A DNA stretch of 64,000 nucleotides, taken from positions 1 to 64,000 of the forward strand of contig NZ_AUEE01000008.1 of the NCBI RefSeq assembly GCF_000425825.1, written 5' to 3'. The notes below the pieces were generated by a model that saw only the letters and a list, made by a program, of their open reading frames with translations, had not been told where the DNA came from and made no database searches. The translations under genes and the position numbers were made by a program. Source of the DNA: Jeotgalicoccus marinus DSM 19772. Its GTDB lineage: Bacteria; Bacillota; Bacilli; Staphylococcales; Salinicoccaceae. Below are positions 16,705-26,211 of the stretch, one piece after another; the first letter of the stretch is position 1; each line of letters starts with the position of its first letter.

Positions 16705-17678
16705 AAAAAACTAAAAGAAGACTCTTATATCAGTTTATTGTCCTAACTTTAATTGGAATAGTGATTTTACCATTCTCACTATATATATCAGTTGTGATTA
16801 TACCTACAATATTTCCGAATTTCACAGAACTTAAGAGCCGTTATGTGATTACATTTTTATTGTTCTTTGGCATTTGTTTAATCTACTTAATCATATCTTT
16901 TTATTTCTTTATGAGAATAAGACGACGGATTGTTCACCTTCAAAAGTCAATGCAGTTAGAGAATGATCGTACAGAATTGGAACCTATAGAAATTAGCCAA
17001 GATGACGAAATTGGTGAATTAGAAGAAAGTTTCAATGAGATGGTACAGAAGTTAAATGAGAGTTACCAAAAAGAGCTAGATGAAGAGAAACTGAGAAGGA
17101 CATTAATAGCGAATCTGTCACATGACTTAAAGACACCATTGACGGCTATGAGAGCACAGATGTCTTCGTTTGATCAAAATGAATATGCCAAAGAAGTTAG
17201 GACGATGAACAATAATATAGATGATATAAGTCATCTAATTGATAGTCTATTAGCTTTTTCATTACTCAGTGCCAACAAACACCCTTATGAAGAAGAAAAC
17301 ATTAACTTAAGTAGACATCTAAGGTCCTATATCGCCAACTGGTATCTAGTATTTGAAGAAGAAGGTTTTACGGTAGACGTAGATATCCAAAATGAAGATA
17401 TTAAAATATCTACTGATATTAATATGATAAACCGTCTTTTAAATAACATCGTACAAAATGTTCTAAGGCATGCACATGACGGAAAATATATAAAATTTGA
17501 ACTGAACAATCAGGCGATTATTATCTCCGATAAAGGCCGAGGATTGAGTGAAGATAGTAAAGGAAGTGGTGCAGGTATTGGCTTAAAAATTATGGACTTA
17601 CTTGCTGAAAAACTAGGCTTCAACCTGAATTTTAAGGAAGACAGTGGCTTAGTTGTAACCATAAACTTCGACGAATAA
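16701..17678 (+). CDS. Sensor histidine kinase of the ABC exporter
   Basis: A 325-residue membrane kinase. Two membrane helices (about 13-35 and 49-72) enclose a very short outer loop, then a HAMP segment, the H-box NLSHDLKTPLTA (His near residue 138), the N-box NRLLNNIVQNVLRHA and G-boxes (DKGRGLS, GAGIGLKI). The outer loop of only about 13 residues suggests intramembrane sensing or sensing through the transporter. It is coupled to the regulator gene upstream and followed by a bidirectional terminator. Confidence 0.88.
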   Translation: MKKTKRRLLYQFIVLTLIGIVILPFSLYISVVIIPTIFPNFTELKSRYVITFLLFFGICLIYLIISFYFFMRIRRRIVHLQKSMQLENDRTELEPIEISQDDEIGELEESFNEMVQKLNESYQKELDEEKLRRTLIANLSHDLKTPLTAMRAQMSSFDQNEYAKEVRTMNNNIDDISHLIDSLLAFSLLSANKHPYEEENINLSRHLRSYIANWYLVFEEEGFTVDVDIQNEDIKISTDINMINRLLNNIVQNVLRHAHDGKYIKFELNNQAIIISDKGRGLSEDSKGSGAGIGLKIMDLLAEKLGFNLNFKEDSGLVVTINFDE

Positions 17679-17687
17679 TTGATACAA

Positions 17688-17713
17688 AAAGACCATCCAA
17701 GAGGATGGTCTTT
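17688..17713. terminator. Bidirectional terminator between the kinase and pepF genes
   Basis: AAAGACCATCC (17688-17698) pairs perfectly with GGATGGTCTTT (17703-17713) with a 4-nt loop and A/T flanks on both sides. Confidence 0.8.
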
Positions 17714-17723
17714 GTCATTCATC

Positions 17724-19424
17724 TTATAATTTCTTATCGTCAATTGAGTTAAGGTAGCTATGCACTTCATCAATTACTGACTCTAGTGAACCTTCTTCAA
17801 ATGGTGATTTCAAGTTAGCGAGTTCTACAAGTGAATTGAACGGTAAGGAACCGCCGACTTTACATAGTGCAAGGTAGTCTTTCCAAGCATCTTCAAAGTC
17901 TTCTTTGGCACGTTTCCAGAACTGTAGGGCACATACTTGAGCAAGTGTGTAGTCAATATAGTAGAACGGGGCACCAAAGATGTGGCCTTGCTTATGCCAG
18001 AAGGCACCGGATTCTAGTGGTTCAATACCATCATAATCTGTTGATGGTAAATATTTAGCCTCAATTTTCTTCCATTCTTGACGTCTTTCTTCTGGTGTTA
18101 ATTCTGGATTTTCATAGACGACATGCTGGAATTCATCCACTGCTACACCGTATGGTAAGAACGAAATAGAGTCTGCCATATGAGAGAACTTAAACTTATC
18201 CGTATCTTCTTTAAAGAACAGTTCCATCCATGGATAAGTGAAGAACTCCATAGACATAGAATGAATCTCTGCAGATTCTAATGTCGGGAATGAATATTCA
18301 GGTACTGTAATATTACGTGACATATATGTCTGGAATGCGTGTCCTGCTTCATGAGTTAGAACTTCAACATCACCTTGTGTACCATTAAAGTTAGAGAAGA
18401 TAAAAGGCGCCTTATAGTCAGCGATCATCGTACAATAACCGCCGCCTTCTTTACCTTTCTTAGCTTCTACATCAAAGAGGTCGCGGTCTGTCATAAAGGT
18501 ATAGAACTCATCTGTTTCAGGTGAGAGTGCTTTATACATCTCAGCACCATTGTTCATAATATCTTTAGTTTTCCCTTTAGGTGTTGCATTTCCTGTTAAG
18601 AATTCAAAGTTACTATCATAGCTCTTCAATGAATCAAGACCGATGCGTTGACGCTGACGTTCTTTAAGCTCTGTAACAATTGGAACGACATATTCTTCAA
18701 CTTGCTTTCTAAATTTCTCAACCATTGTACGGTCATAGTCGATACGATTCATACGAATATATCCAAGTTCGACAAAGTCTTTATAACCTAAAGTCGTCGC
18801 GATTTCATGACGTGTTTTTACAAGTTGGTCATAAATATCATCAATCTCTTCTAAGTGCTCACCCATAAAGCCATTCACTGCTAAGGCAGCATCTTTTCTG
18901 ACCTGGCGGTCAGGATTTTGAGTGTAGGGTGCAAATTCAGAAAGATTGAGCTTCTTACCATCGAAGTCGATTTCAGCTGATGCGAGTAACTTATCATATT
19001 GTGTGGATAATTTATTTTCTTTTTGAAGTAGTGACTTAACTGATGGATCAAAAGATTTTAAAGCATTGTCAGATAGTGCGAACAATTGTGCTCCAAATCT
19101 TTCTTCAAGTTCACTTCTAAATTTACTTTCAGTAATCGCTTTACGATATCGATTTTGAATCTCAGTAAATGACGGCTCATTTTCATCAAAGAAGGTACGT
19201 TCCTCATCGTAGAACTTATCCCTAGTATCGATAGAAGAACGGATAGATGCAAGTGTAGCCATCGTATCTAAATGATCAAATTCGACGTTTAACTTATCGA
19301 TTACAGCAACTTGATCATCTACAGTTTCACTCGCGTCGAACTCCCCTAATAGTTCGTCTACTGTCGCTTCAAATTTTTCTAAATCAGGTCGTTCATATTT
19401 AAAATCTTTGAACTTTGTTACCAT
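17724..19424 (-). CDS. pepF: Oligoendopeptidase F, M3 family
   Basis: Zinc metallopeptidase that degrades short peptides in the cytoplasm. The 566-residue protein has HEAGH (the HExxH zinc site) in VEVLTHEAGHAFQTY and the downstream Glu helix (SAEIHSMSMEFFTYPW). The start at 19424 is chosen because AAGGGGGAATATAAGG precedes it; the 11 extra upstream codons have no such signal. It is a single-gene unit between two terminator or promoter regions. Length and the FSNFNGTQGDVEVL segment fit the pepF/M3 group rather than Dcp. Confidence 0.9.
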   Translation of the reverse strand: MVTKFKDFKYERPDLEKFEATVDELLGEFDASETVDDQVAVIDKLNVEFDHLDTMATLASIRSSIDTRDKFYDEERTFFDENEPSFTEIQNRYRKAITESKFRSELEERFGAQLFALSDNALKSFDPSVKSLLQKENKLSTQYDKLLASAEIDFDGKKLNLSEFAPYTQNPDRQVRKDAALAVNGFMGEHLEEIDDIYDQLVKTRHEIATTLGYKDFVELGYIRMNRIDYDRTMVEKFRKQVEEYVVPIVTELKERQRQRIGLDSLKSYDSNFEFLTGNATPKGKTKDIMNNGAEMYKALSPETDEFYTFMTDRDLFDVEAKKGKEGGGYCTMIADYKAPFIFSNFNGTQGDVEVLTHEAGHAFQTYMSRNITVPEYSFPTLESAEIHSMSMEFFTYPWMELFFKEDTDKFKFSHMADSISFLPYGVAVDEFQHVVYENPELTPEERRQEWKKIEAKYLPSTDYDGIEPLESGAFWHKQGHIFGAPFYYIDYTLAQVCALQFWKRAKEDFEDAWKDYLALCKVGGSLPFNSLVELANLKSPFEEGSLESVIDEVHSYLNSIDDKKL

Positions 19425-19587
19425 CCTTATATTCCCCCTTAAGTGTCTTGATGCCATTTTAGCACAAGCTTTAAAAAATCTACTATAAATAAGCGATCAA
19501 ATCTTGCAATAAATAGGGTGAATATGGGTATTATAAAATAACGGTTTTTATCGTTAATTAAAAAGTATATTGAAAAGAGGCGCACAT

Positions 19588-20187
19588 ATGAAAAAGTATC
19601 TGATACCGATTGGTGTATTTGCAGCAGTTATTATTATTGTTTTAATTATGATTGTACCAAGGTACAACAGCTTAGTTAATTTAGATGAAGAGGTTAATGG
19701 AAAACAATCTCAGATCGAAACACAGCTCCAAAGACGTGGGGATTTAATTCCAAACCTAGTGAGCACAGTTCAAGGTTATGCTTCACATGAAGAAGAAGTA
19801 TTTACTGATATTGCAGATGCTCGTTCTAGAATTGCAAGTTCTGAAGGTAATGTCGAAGAAATGGCTGAGGCAAATAATGAGATGACGAGTGCTTTGTCTC
19901 GTTTATTAGCAATTTCTGAGAACTATCCAGAACTACAGGCAAGTGAGCAATTTACAGGTCTAAGAGATGAGTTAGCAGGTGCGGAAAACAGAATTGCTGT
20001 CGCACGCCAAGATTACAACACAGCAGTTCAAGAGTACAATAGAAATACAAGAACCTTCCCAGGGAATATTATTGCTGGTATTTTTAACTTCGATGAAAAA
20101 CCTTACTTCGAAGCGGATGATTCTGCACAGGATGCACCAGAGGTTGATTTTAATACGAACCAAGATGACGAAGACGGTGGCGAGTAA
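19588..20187 (+). CDS. lemA: LemA family protein
   Basis: A 199-residue protein anchored by one N-terminal helix (about residues 5-25) with the C-terminal part a long helical bundle. The motif NSLVNLDEEVNGKQSQIETQLQRRGDLIPNLV is typical of LemA. ATG 19588 follows AGAGG; the upstream TTG at 19570 is unlikely. An acidic tail (DDEDGGE) ends the protein. The stop overlaps the start of the TPM-domain gene by one base (TAATG), so the two are coupled; this LemA-TPM pairing is widespread. Molecular role is not established. Confidence 0.88.
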   Translation: MKKYLIPIGVFAAVIIIVLIMIVPRYNSLVNLDEEVNGKQSQIETQLQRRGDLIPNLVSTVQGYASHEEEVFTDIADARSRIASSEGNVEEMAEANNEMTSALSRLLAISENYPELQASEQFTGLRDELAGAENRIAVARQDYNTAVQEYNRNTRTFPGNIIAGIFNFDEKPYFEADDSAQDAPEVDFNTNQDDEDGGE

Positions 20188-21026
20188 TGCAAAAGCTTAT
20201 TGCTTTTATTGGTGTCGTTTTGAGCTTTTTACTTATTACGACGCCAGCAGAAGCAAGAGTCGATTTACCGGCGCTTAATGAAAATCATTATTTTGTGCAG
20301 GATAATGCTGATGTACTCAGTCAATCTGCCATATCTGAAATCAATGACATGGGTACGCATTTAGAAGAAGGTACCGGTGCTGAGCTATTATTACTTACCA
20401 TGGATTCAACAGGTCAAGAACACCGTCAAGACTTCGCATTACGTGCACTCAGAGAATATGGTGTAGGTAAAAGTGAAGAAGATAATGGGATTGTTATCTT
20501 CCTTAATCTTGATAATGACAATGAGTTTAATAATAGAGGTGTGGAAATTCAAGTTGGTTATGGCGTAGAGGGGTATCTAAACGACGCCAAGCTCGGACGA
20601 ATTATAGATAACGTCGCATATGATGATCTTGTTGCGGGTGATTATGAGACAGCAATGACTAACCTATACACTGCGATTTACGAGGAGTCCTTAGAAGCAT
20701 ACGGCTATGAAGATGGGGAGTTTACAAGAGAACAACCAGCGTCTGATGAAGGTGAAGAAGAGCCTGACAGCTTCTTTGCTATTCTAATTAGACTCGCAAT
20801 CTTTATGGTGATTTTATATGTAATCTACTCTATATTTAACGGCGGTTCCGGTGGTTCAGGAACTGGCGGCTCAGGTGGCCGTAGACGTCGTGGTCGTAAC
20901 GGCCCGGTCATTTTCTTCCCACCCGGAGGTGGTTCATCAGGAGGCTCCGGCGGCTTTGGCGGCGGAGGTTTCGGTGGCTTCGGTGGAGGGTCCGGAGGCG
21001 GCGGTGGCGCTGGCCGAGGATTCTAA
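20187..21026 (+). CDS. TPM-domain membrane protein with Gly-rich tail
   Basis: A 279-residue secreted or membrane protein: signal peptide (1-23, cleavage after AEA), TPM domain (about 27-170, with FVQDNADVLS and VGYGVEGYLNDA), acidic linker, one membrane helix (about 190-210), and a C-terminal tail of about 65 residues rich in glycine with an RRRRGR cluster. TPM proteins of this type (YgcG-like) accompany LemA and are linked to membrane stress and to membrane protein repair in some organisms; function here is not known. The glycine tail is coded by GGC/GGT-rich DNA, giving a local GC rise. Confidence 0.85.
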   Translation: MQKLIAFIGVVLSFLLITTPAEARVDLPALNENHYFVQDNADVLSQSAISEINDMGTHLEEGTGAELLLLTMDSTGQEHRQDFALRALREYGVGKSEEDNGIVIFLNLDNDNEFNNRGVEIQVGYGVEGYLNDAKLGRIIDNVAYDDLVAGDYETAMTNLYTAIYEESLEAYGYEDGEFTREQPASDEGEEEPDSFFAILIRLAIFMVILYVIYSIFNGGSGGSGTGGSGGRRRRGRNGPVIFFPPGGGSSGGSGGFGGGGFGGFGGGSGGGGGAGRGF

Positions 21027-21039
21027 AAGATAAGCATGT

Positions 21040-21075
21040 AAAAACGCTCTGTAGCTAATACTACAGAGCGTTTTT
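21040..21075. terminator. Bidirectional terminator between TPM gene and mroQ
   Basis: AAAAACGCTCTGTAG (21040-21054) pairs perfectly with CTACAGAGCGTTTTT (21061-21075). Confidence 0.9.
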
Positions 21076-21079
21076 AATT

Positions 21080-21847
21080 TTACATAAAGAATGTCGTTAG
21101 AATTGTATTGAGTTGGTCTTGGAGTTCAGCCGCCTGTTCTAAATAATCCCTAAAGACAGTTTGAATCAAGACAACGATACCGTTCATCAAGATATGCACG
21201 ATGATTGGAACGAGTAATCGGCCACTCATGACATATAAGAAACTAAATACATATGACATAGAAAGATAGACAAGAATATGAGTGAAGTCAGCGTGAGCAA
21301 CAGCAAATATTAAACCACTCACGAGACCTGCAATTAAGAAGGCAATGACTTTTTGAGTCCTTGAATTTGCTTTAAATAGTTCAAAAATCTCAGCAAATAT
21401 TGCTCTTCTAAATACATACTCTTCTATAATCGGTCCAAATAATACGACGACGAGCACCATAAATGGTGAAGAGAAAATCATATCGACGATTTCCATCGTA
21501 TTTTCACTTTCGACAGGGTTTCCGAGTATAGAAATATTGATTAAACTTGCGACAATTTGTGAAAGGTAGGCGAGTACAACCCCACCGATAATCCATACTG
21601 TTGTAAGTAATGGATCAGACTGTTTGCCAAGTTCAATACGATTTTTGTTCTTGTGAAGGTTACCGATAACGATAACGATGATTGCACCGAGTGCAAAGGT
21701 AATAATCTGATATGGAATCATTTTTTCGACCAGTTCATTTGGTCCAAGTGTCGGATCTAAAGCAGCAAAAACCAAACCGATAGGTAAGAGTGCAAATTGT
21801 ACTGCCAAGAATGTTAAAATTATAAGTAGGCTATATAAGCGTCTCAA
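21080..21847 (-). CDS. mroQ: CPBP-family intramembrane protease (MroQ-like)
   Basis: A 255-residue protein with about seven membrane helices and the CPBP/Abi signature: EEYVFRRAIF (EExxxR, about residues 141-150), FAVAHADFTHIL (second histidine motif) and LMNGIVVL (third). S. aureus MroQ, encoded next to groES, processes the AgrD autoinducer peptide; the same placement here supports the name. No agr locus is visible in the window. It is divergent from groES across about 187 bp that holds the heat-shock operators. Confidence 0.82.
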   Translation of the reverse strand: MRRLYSLLIILTFLAVQFALLPIGLVFAALDPTLGPNELVEKMIPYQIITFALGAIIVIVIGNLHKNKNRIELGKQSDPLLTTVWIIGGVVLAYLSQIVASLINISILGNPVESENTMEIVDMIFSSPFMVLVVVLFGPIIEEYVFRRAIFAEIFELFKANSRTQKVIAFLIAGLVSGLIFAVAHADFTHILVYLSMSYVFSFLYVMSGRLLVPIIVHILMNGIVVLIQTVFRDYLEQAAELQDQLNTILTTFFM

Positions 21848-21922
21848 GATTAAACCCCCAATTTCGAATAGTTTTATCTTACATTAAAATGAAGTAAGTC
21901 AAAAGTATTTCAGTCTTTTTGC

Positions 21923-21986
21923 TTGCAATATTGACCAATTTTGATTAATATAAATTATGTTAGCACTCTGATATAAAGAGTGCCAG
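21923..21986 (+). promoter_or_regulatory. groESL promoter with CtsR box and CIRCE element
   Basis: A promoter TTGCAA (21923-21928), 17 bp, TAATAT (21946-21951) overlaps a CtsR-like heptad pair: ATTGACC-AAT-TTTGATT (21930-21946), matching TTTGACY-N3-TTTGACY with one mismatch in each half. Downstream lies CIRCE, TTAGCACTC-N9-GAGTGCCAG (21960-21986), the HrcA operator, with two mismatches in the right arm. Dual HrcA/CtsR control is known in S. aureus. Confidence 0.85.
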
Positions 21987-22034
21987 CTCATTGTTCTTTT
22001 ATAATTAAGCAAGAATAATAAGGAGGCCATTTCC

Positions 22035-22319
22035 ATGCTAAAACCAATTGGAAATCGTGTAATAGTAGATTTAACTCAAAAAGAAGAAAAAACAACTAGC
22101 GGTATTATTTTAACTGACTCGGCAAAAGAAAAACCTCAAGAAGGTGTTGTCGTTGCTGTTGGTACAGGCCGTGTATTAGAGAATGGAACGACTGTAGATA
22201 TGCAAGTTAAAGAAGGCGACAGAGTCGTTTATCAGAAATTTGCTGGTTCAGAAGTTGAATATGGTGACAATACTTACCTAATTTTATCAGATTCAGAAAT
22301 CTTAGCAGTTGTAGAATAA
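22035..22319 (+). CDS. groES: GroES co-chaperonin
   Basis: Cytoplasmic 10-kDa co-chaperonin, 94 residues, which caps Gro[15 protein letters not shown] and the mobile-loop region [19 protein letters not shown] are diagnostic, as is [21 protein letters not shown] precedes the ATG. It is the first gene of the heat-shock operon, 39 bp from groEL, downstream of the CIRCE and CtsR sites. Confidence 0.97.
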   Translation: MLKPIGNRVIVDLTQKEEKTTSGIILTDSAKEKPQEGVVVAVGTGRVLENGTTVDMQVKEGDRVVYQKFAGSEVEYGDNTYLILSDSEILAVVE

Positions 22320-22340
22320 TTAATAATTAACATATTATGA

Positions 22341-23984
<1,644 letters not shown>

Positions 23985-24004
23985 TAGATATGAATTTTGA
24001 TTGA

Positions 24005-24038
24005 GGTATGTCCCTTTATAAGGGGCATACCTTTTTTA
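24005..24038 (+). terminator. groESL terminator
   Basis: GGTATGTCCC pairs with AGGGGCATACC (24005-24031, loop TTTATA), followed by T6. Confidence 0.88.
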
Positions 24039-24060
24039 TATTTGATTTTGGTGGAGGAAA

Positions 24061-24147
24061 GTCTATAAGTCATCATGAAATGAGAGTCGAATAGACAAAA
24101 GAGGGTGAAAATTCTATTGGGCATGCCGAAAATACTAGCCAATAGAC
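24061..24147. repeat. 51-bp palindromic tandem repeats, array B (2 units)
   Basis: Units begin at 24061 and 24112, 51 bp apart, with arms of 10 bp separated by 16 bp. The second unit has diverged in both arms in parallel: TTCTATTGGG opposite GCCAATAGAC, so pairing is kept although ATAAGT has changed. It lies between the converging groEL and queT genes. Confidence 0.8.
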
Positions 24148-24180
24148 AAAAAAAACCTTGATCACATGTGATCAAGGGTT
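24147..24180 (-). terminator. queT terminator
   Basis: AACCTTGATCACA pairs with TGTGATCAAGGGTT (24154-24180); on the minus strand it is followed by T8. Confidence 0.85.
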
Positions 24181-24188
24181 ACTCATTA

Positions 24189-24638
24189 TTATTCTGGCAA
24201 GATTCTATCGCCAAACTTCTTAAATATGAAGGTTCCAATTAGCGTCATAATCAGTGTAGAAGCCCCGACAGTCATGACACTGAACCAATATGGAATGCCA
24301 AGCACTAGGTAAAGTGCTAGAGCGACAATTAGTCCGGAAAGTATAGAATATTGTACGGCGTTGAGCCATACATTTTTAACGAAATATGAAATCGTGTACG
24401 CGATGATTCCGATTACTAAACCGACAGCAACATCTATAAGACCTAAGCTAGAAAAGGCATTAGCAATTGCTAAACCTAATAAAATACCTGGGATGTATTT
24501 GCGGTTAAAAAATGGAATGACACAGAGAATCTCACTGACTCTCAGTTGAATAGCACCAGTACCGATAGGGTTGATGACTGTGAGTGCAACATAAATTGCT
24601 GCTAAGACGGCATTTATTGCCATATCTCTTACGTTCAT
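24189..24638 (-). CDS. queT: Queuosine precursor transporter QueT
   Basis: ECF-type S component, 149 residues with about five or six membrane helices, taking up a queuosine precursor. The N-terminal MNVRDMAINAVLAAIYVALT and LRVSEILCVIPFF are typical of QueT. The ECF ATPase and T components must come from elsewhere. The gene lies directly behind a preQ1 class I riboswitch that covers its ribosome-binding site, which strongly supports the assignment. No queC/D/E/F genes are in the window, as expected for a scavenger. Confidence 0.93.
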   Translation of the reverse strand: MNVRDMAINAVLAAIYVALTVINPIGTGAIQLRVSEILCVIPFFNRKYIPGILLGLAIANAFSSLGLIDVAVGLVIGIIAYTISYFVKNVWLNAVQYSILSGLIVALALYLVLGIPYWFSVMTVGASTLIMTLIGTFIFKKFGDRILPE

Positions 24639-24648
24639 AATGGTAAAT

Positions 24649-24687
24649 CTCCTTAGTTTTTTTGACAGGGAGTTTGCGAACCTGTGT
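24649..24687 (-). promoter_or_regulatory. preQ1 class I riboswitch (translational)
   Basis: On the minus strand the leader reads ACACAGGTTC, GCAAAC, TCCCTGTC, then an A7 run and ACTAAGGAG. This fits the preQ1-I H-type pseudoknot: P1 is ACAGG/CCTGT, and the A-rich tail and ACTAA pair into the loop. The tail runs into GGAG, the ribosome-binding site of queT, 10 bp before its ATG, so ligand binding should block translation. Confidence 0.93.
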
Positions 24688-24688
24688 A

Positions 24689-25462
24689 TTATTTTTTGAC
24701 TATAATCGTTTCTTTTCTTTCACCAGTTTGCTGACCTTTATAGAAAGTCCGCTCGATAAAAGTTATATTATCATCGTGATCAACAAGAATGACTGAAGAA
24801 CATCTTGTACCATATTCAAAATCTGGAATATTGATGAATAATGGTGAGAGTTGTTTCTCTAATTCAAAGTCCACACCTGTTTGTTGGACTTGATCATCTG
24901 ATGCTTCTCTAGTATTGCCGAGTAATGTAAACAATGCTTCGACATCAATGTCATCATCGGTAAGTACTTTGTCCAGTTCGACTTTACCGATTAAAACTTT
25001 TGGCCATGGGCTATTAAGGAATTCATTGGACAGCCCATGGGTACCAGGTGTCACTTCACTGATATCGTACTGATAGTTGTTCATATAGTAGAGACGGTCA
25101 GTGTCTCCAACGAGTAGGTTATAGCCAGCATAATCTTCTTTTTTATACTTTAATTGATTTAAATATTCTTCACCATTTTGGTTTGATAACAGATAATTAA
25201 CAATCAATTCACCACGAGACTTGTCAGCAATCTTGGTCATTTCTTCGACATTACGAATATTAGTCAATGCTCCTATTTTACCTGATTTTGTGACCGCAAG
25301 CCAGGTCCCATTTGCTTTTAAATCCCGACCACCAAAAATATTTGGATGATCATCCCACCAAGCAATTTGTGAAGTTGGTCGTTCATAGGACTCATCACGA
25401 TTGGCTGCAATAATCATCTTATATTTAGGGTGTGCGCCAATATTAAAATTAATTAAACACAT
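24689..25462 (-). CDS. NRDE-family protein (TANGO2-like)
   Basis: A 257-residue protein of the NRDE/TANGO2 family. MCLINFNIG with Cys2 at the very start is the family hallmark (an N-terminal-nucleophile-like Cys), followed by AANRDESYERPT near residues 19-30 and a C-terminal RCSSVILVD. The start at 25462 is chosen because Cys2 must follow Met1; the longer frame from 25519 would bury it. It overlaps the pseudouridine synthase gene by 14 bp. TANGO2 relatives are linked to heme movement; the bacterial role is not settled. Confidence 0.85.
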   Translation of the reverse strand: MCLINFNIGAHPKYKMIIAANRDESYERPTSQIAWWDDHPNIFGGRDLKANGTWLAVTKSGKIGALTNIRNVEEMTKIADKSRGELIVNYLLSNQNGEEYLNQLKYKKEDYAGYNLLVGDTDRLYYMNNYQYDISEVTPGTHGLSNEFLNSPWPKVLIGKVELDKVLTDDDIDVEALFTLLGNTREASDDQVQQTGVDFELEKQLSPLFINIPDFEYGTRCSSVILVDHDDNITFIERTFYKGQQTGERKETIIVKK

Positions 25463-26126
25463 TAAACTCACTCCATGGATAGGTTCTAGGCGGCTGACAG
25501 CTAACCTCAATATATTCATCTTTTGTTGGGTGCTTCACTTTTAAGTAAGTTGAATATAAGGCTATCTGTCTTCCAGCTTCAGCATTTTTATTGTATTTTT
25601 GATCGCCAATTAATGGGTGGCCTGCATGGGACAATTGGACCCTAATTTGATGTGATCGACCTGTGTGTAGTTTTACTTTAACTAAAGATAAACCATCTAC
25701 TGCCTCTTTGACTTCATAGTCCAGTTTTGCCTCTTTGGTATTTTTGTGGTTTTTGTGTACAACTTTTGAAATATTTTTTGCCTGGTTTTTGAAGAGATAA
25801 TTCGTTAAGGTCCCTTTTTTCTGATTCAAAGTACCTTCAACTACCGCATGGTATTCACGTTCTAACTTATGCAAACGTACTTCATTTGATAGTCTGGATG
25901 CAGCTTTAGATGTTCTTGCAAACACAATCGCACCACCAACGGGACGGTCTAGACGGTGTACTAGACCTAAAAAAACATCTCCAGGCTTATTGTATTTTTC
26001 TTTTATATATGCTTTTAATAGAGTTAAGAGATCTTCATCTTCTGAAGAGTCCGCTTGAACAGGTATATTAACAGGCTTGTCGACAATCAACAGATGATTA
26101 TCTTCATATAATACATTGATATTCAC
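25449..26126 (-). CDS. RluA-family pseudouridine synthase
   Basis: A 225-residue pseudouridylate synthase without an S4 domain. The catalytic aspartate is in VHRLDRPVGG (about residues 56-65), and the RTSKAASRL and HTGRSHQIRVQ motifs follow. The short length and lack of S4 suggest the YhcT/RluA-like small group; RNA target (rRNA or tRNA) unknown. AAGGAG precedes the ATG. It is the first gene of a two-gene unit with the NRDE protein. Confidence 0.88.
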   Translation of the reverse strand: MNINVLYEDNHLLIVDKPVNIPVQADSSEDEDLLTLLKAYIKEKYNKPGDVFLGLVHRLDRPVGGAIVFARTSKAASRLSNEVRLHKLEREYHAVVEGTLNQKKGTLTNYLFKNQAKNISKVVHKNHKNTKEAKLDYEVKEAVDGLSLVKVKLHTGRSHQIRVQLSHAGHPLIGDQKYNKNAEAGRQIALYSTYLKVKHPTKDEYIEVSCQPPRTYPWSEFNVFN

Positions 26127-26211
26127 GAATTTAAGCTCCTTAAAATTGGTAGTTTATATTATATCATGTTGGGGCGTCATTAATGCGTGAATGACTCAGA
26201 TGAGGTGACTT

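Noticed and set aside
13541-17678. Possible lantibiotic biosynthesis locus next to the BcrA-like exporter
   Set aside because: No precursor peptide, LanM/LanBC or protease gene is visible; the module is complete as a resistance unit.
21080-21847. agr quorum-sensing locus next to mroQ
   Set aside because: No agrBDCA genes are in the window; only the protease gene is present.
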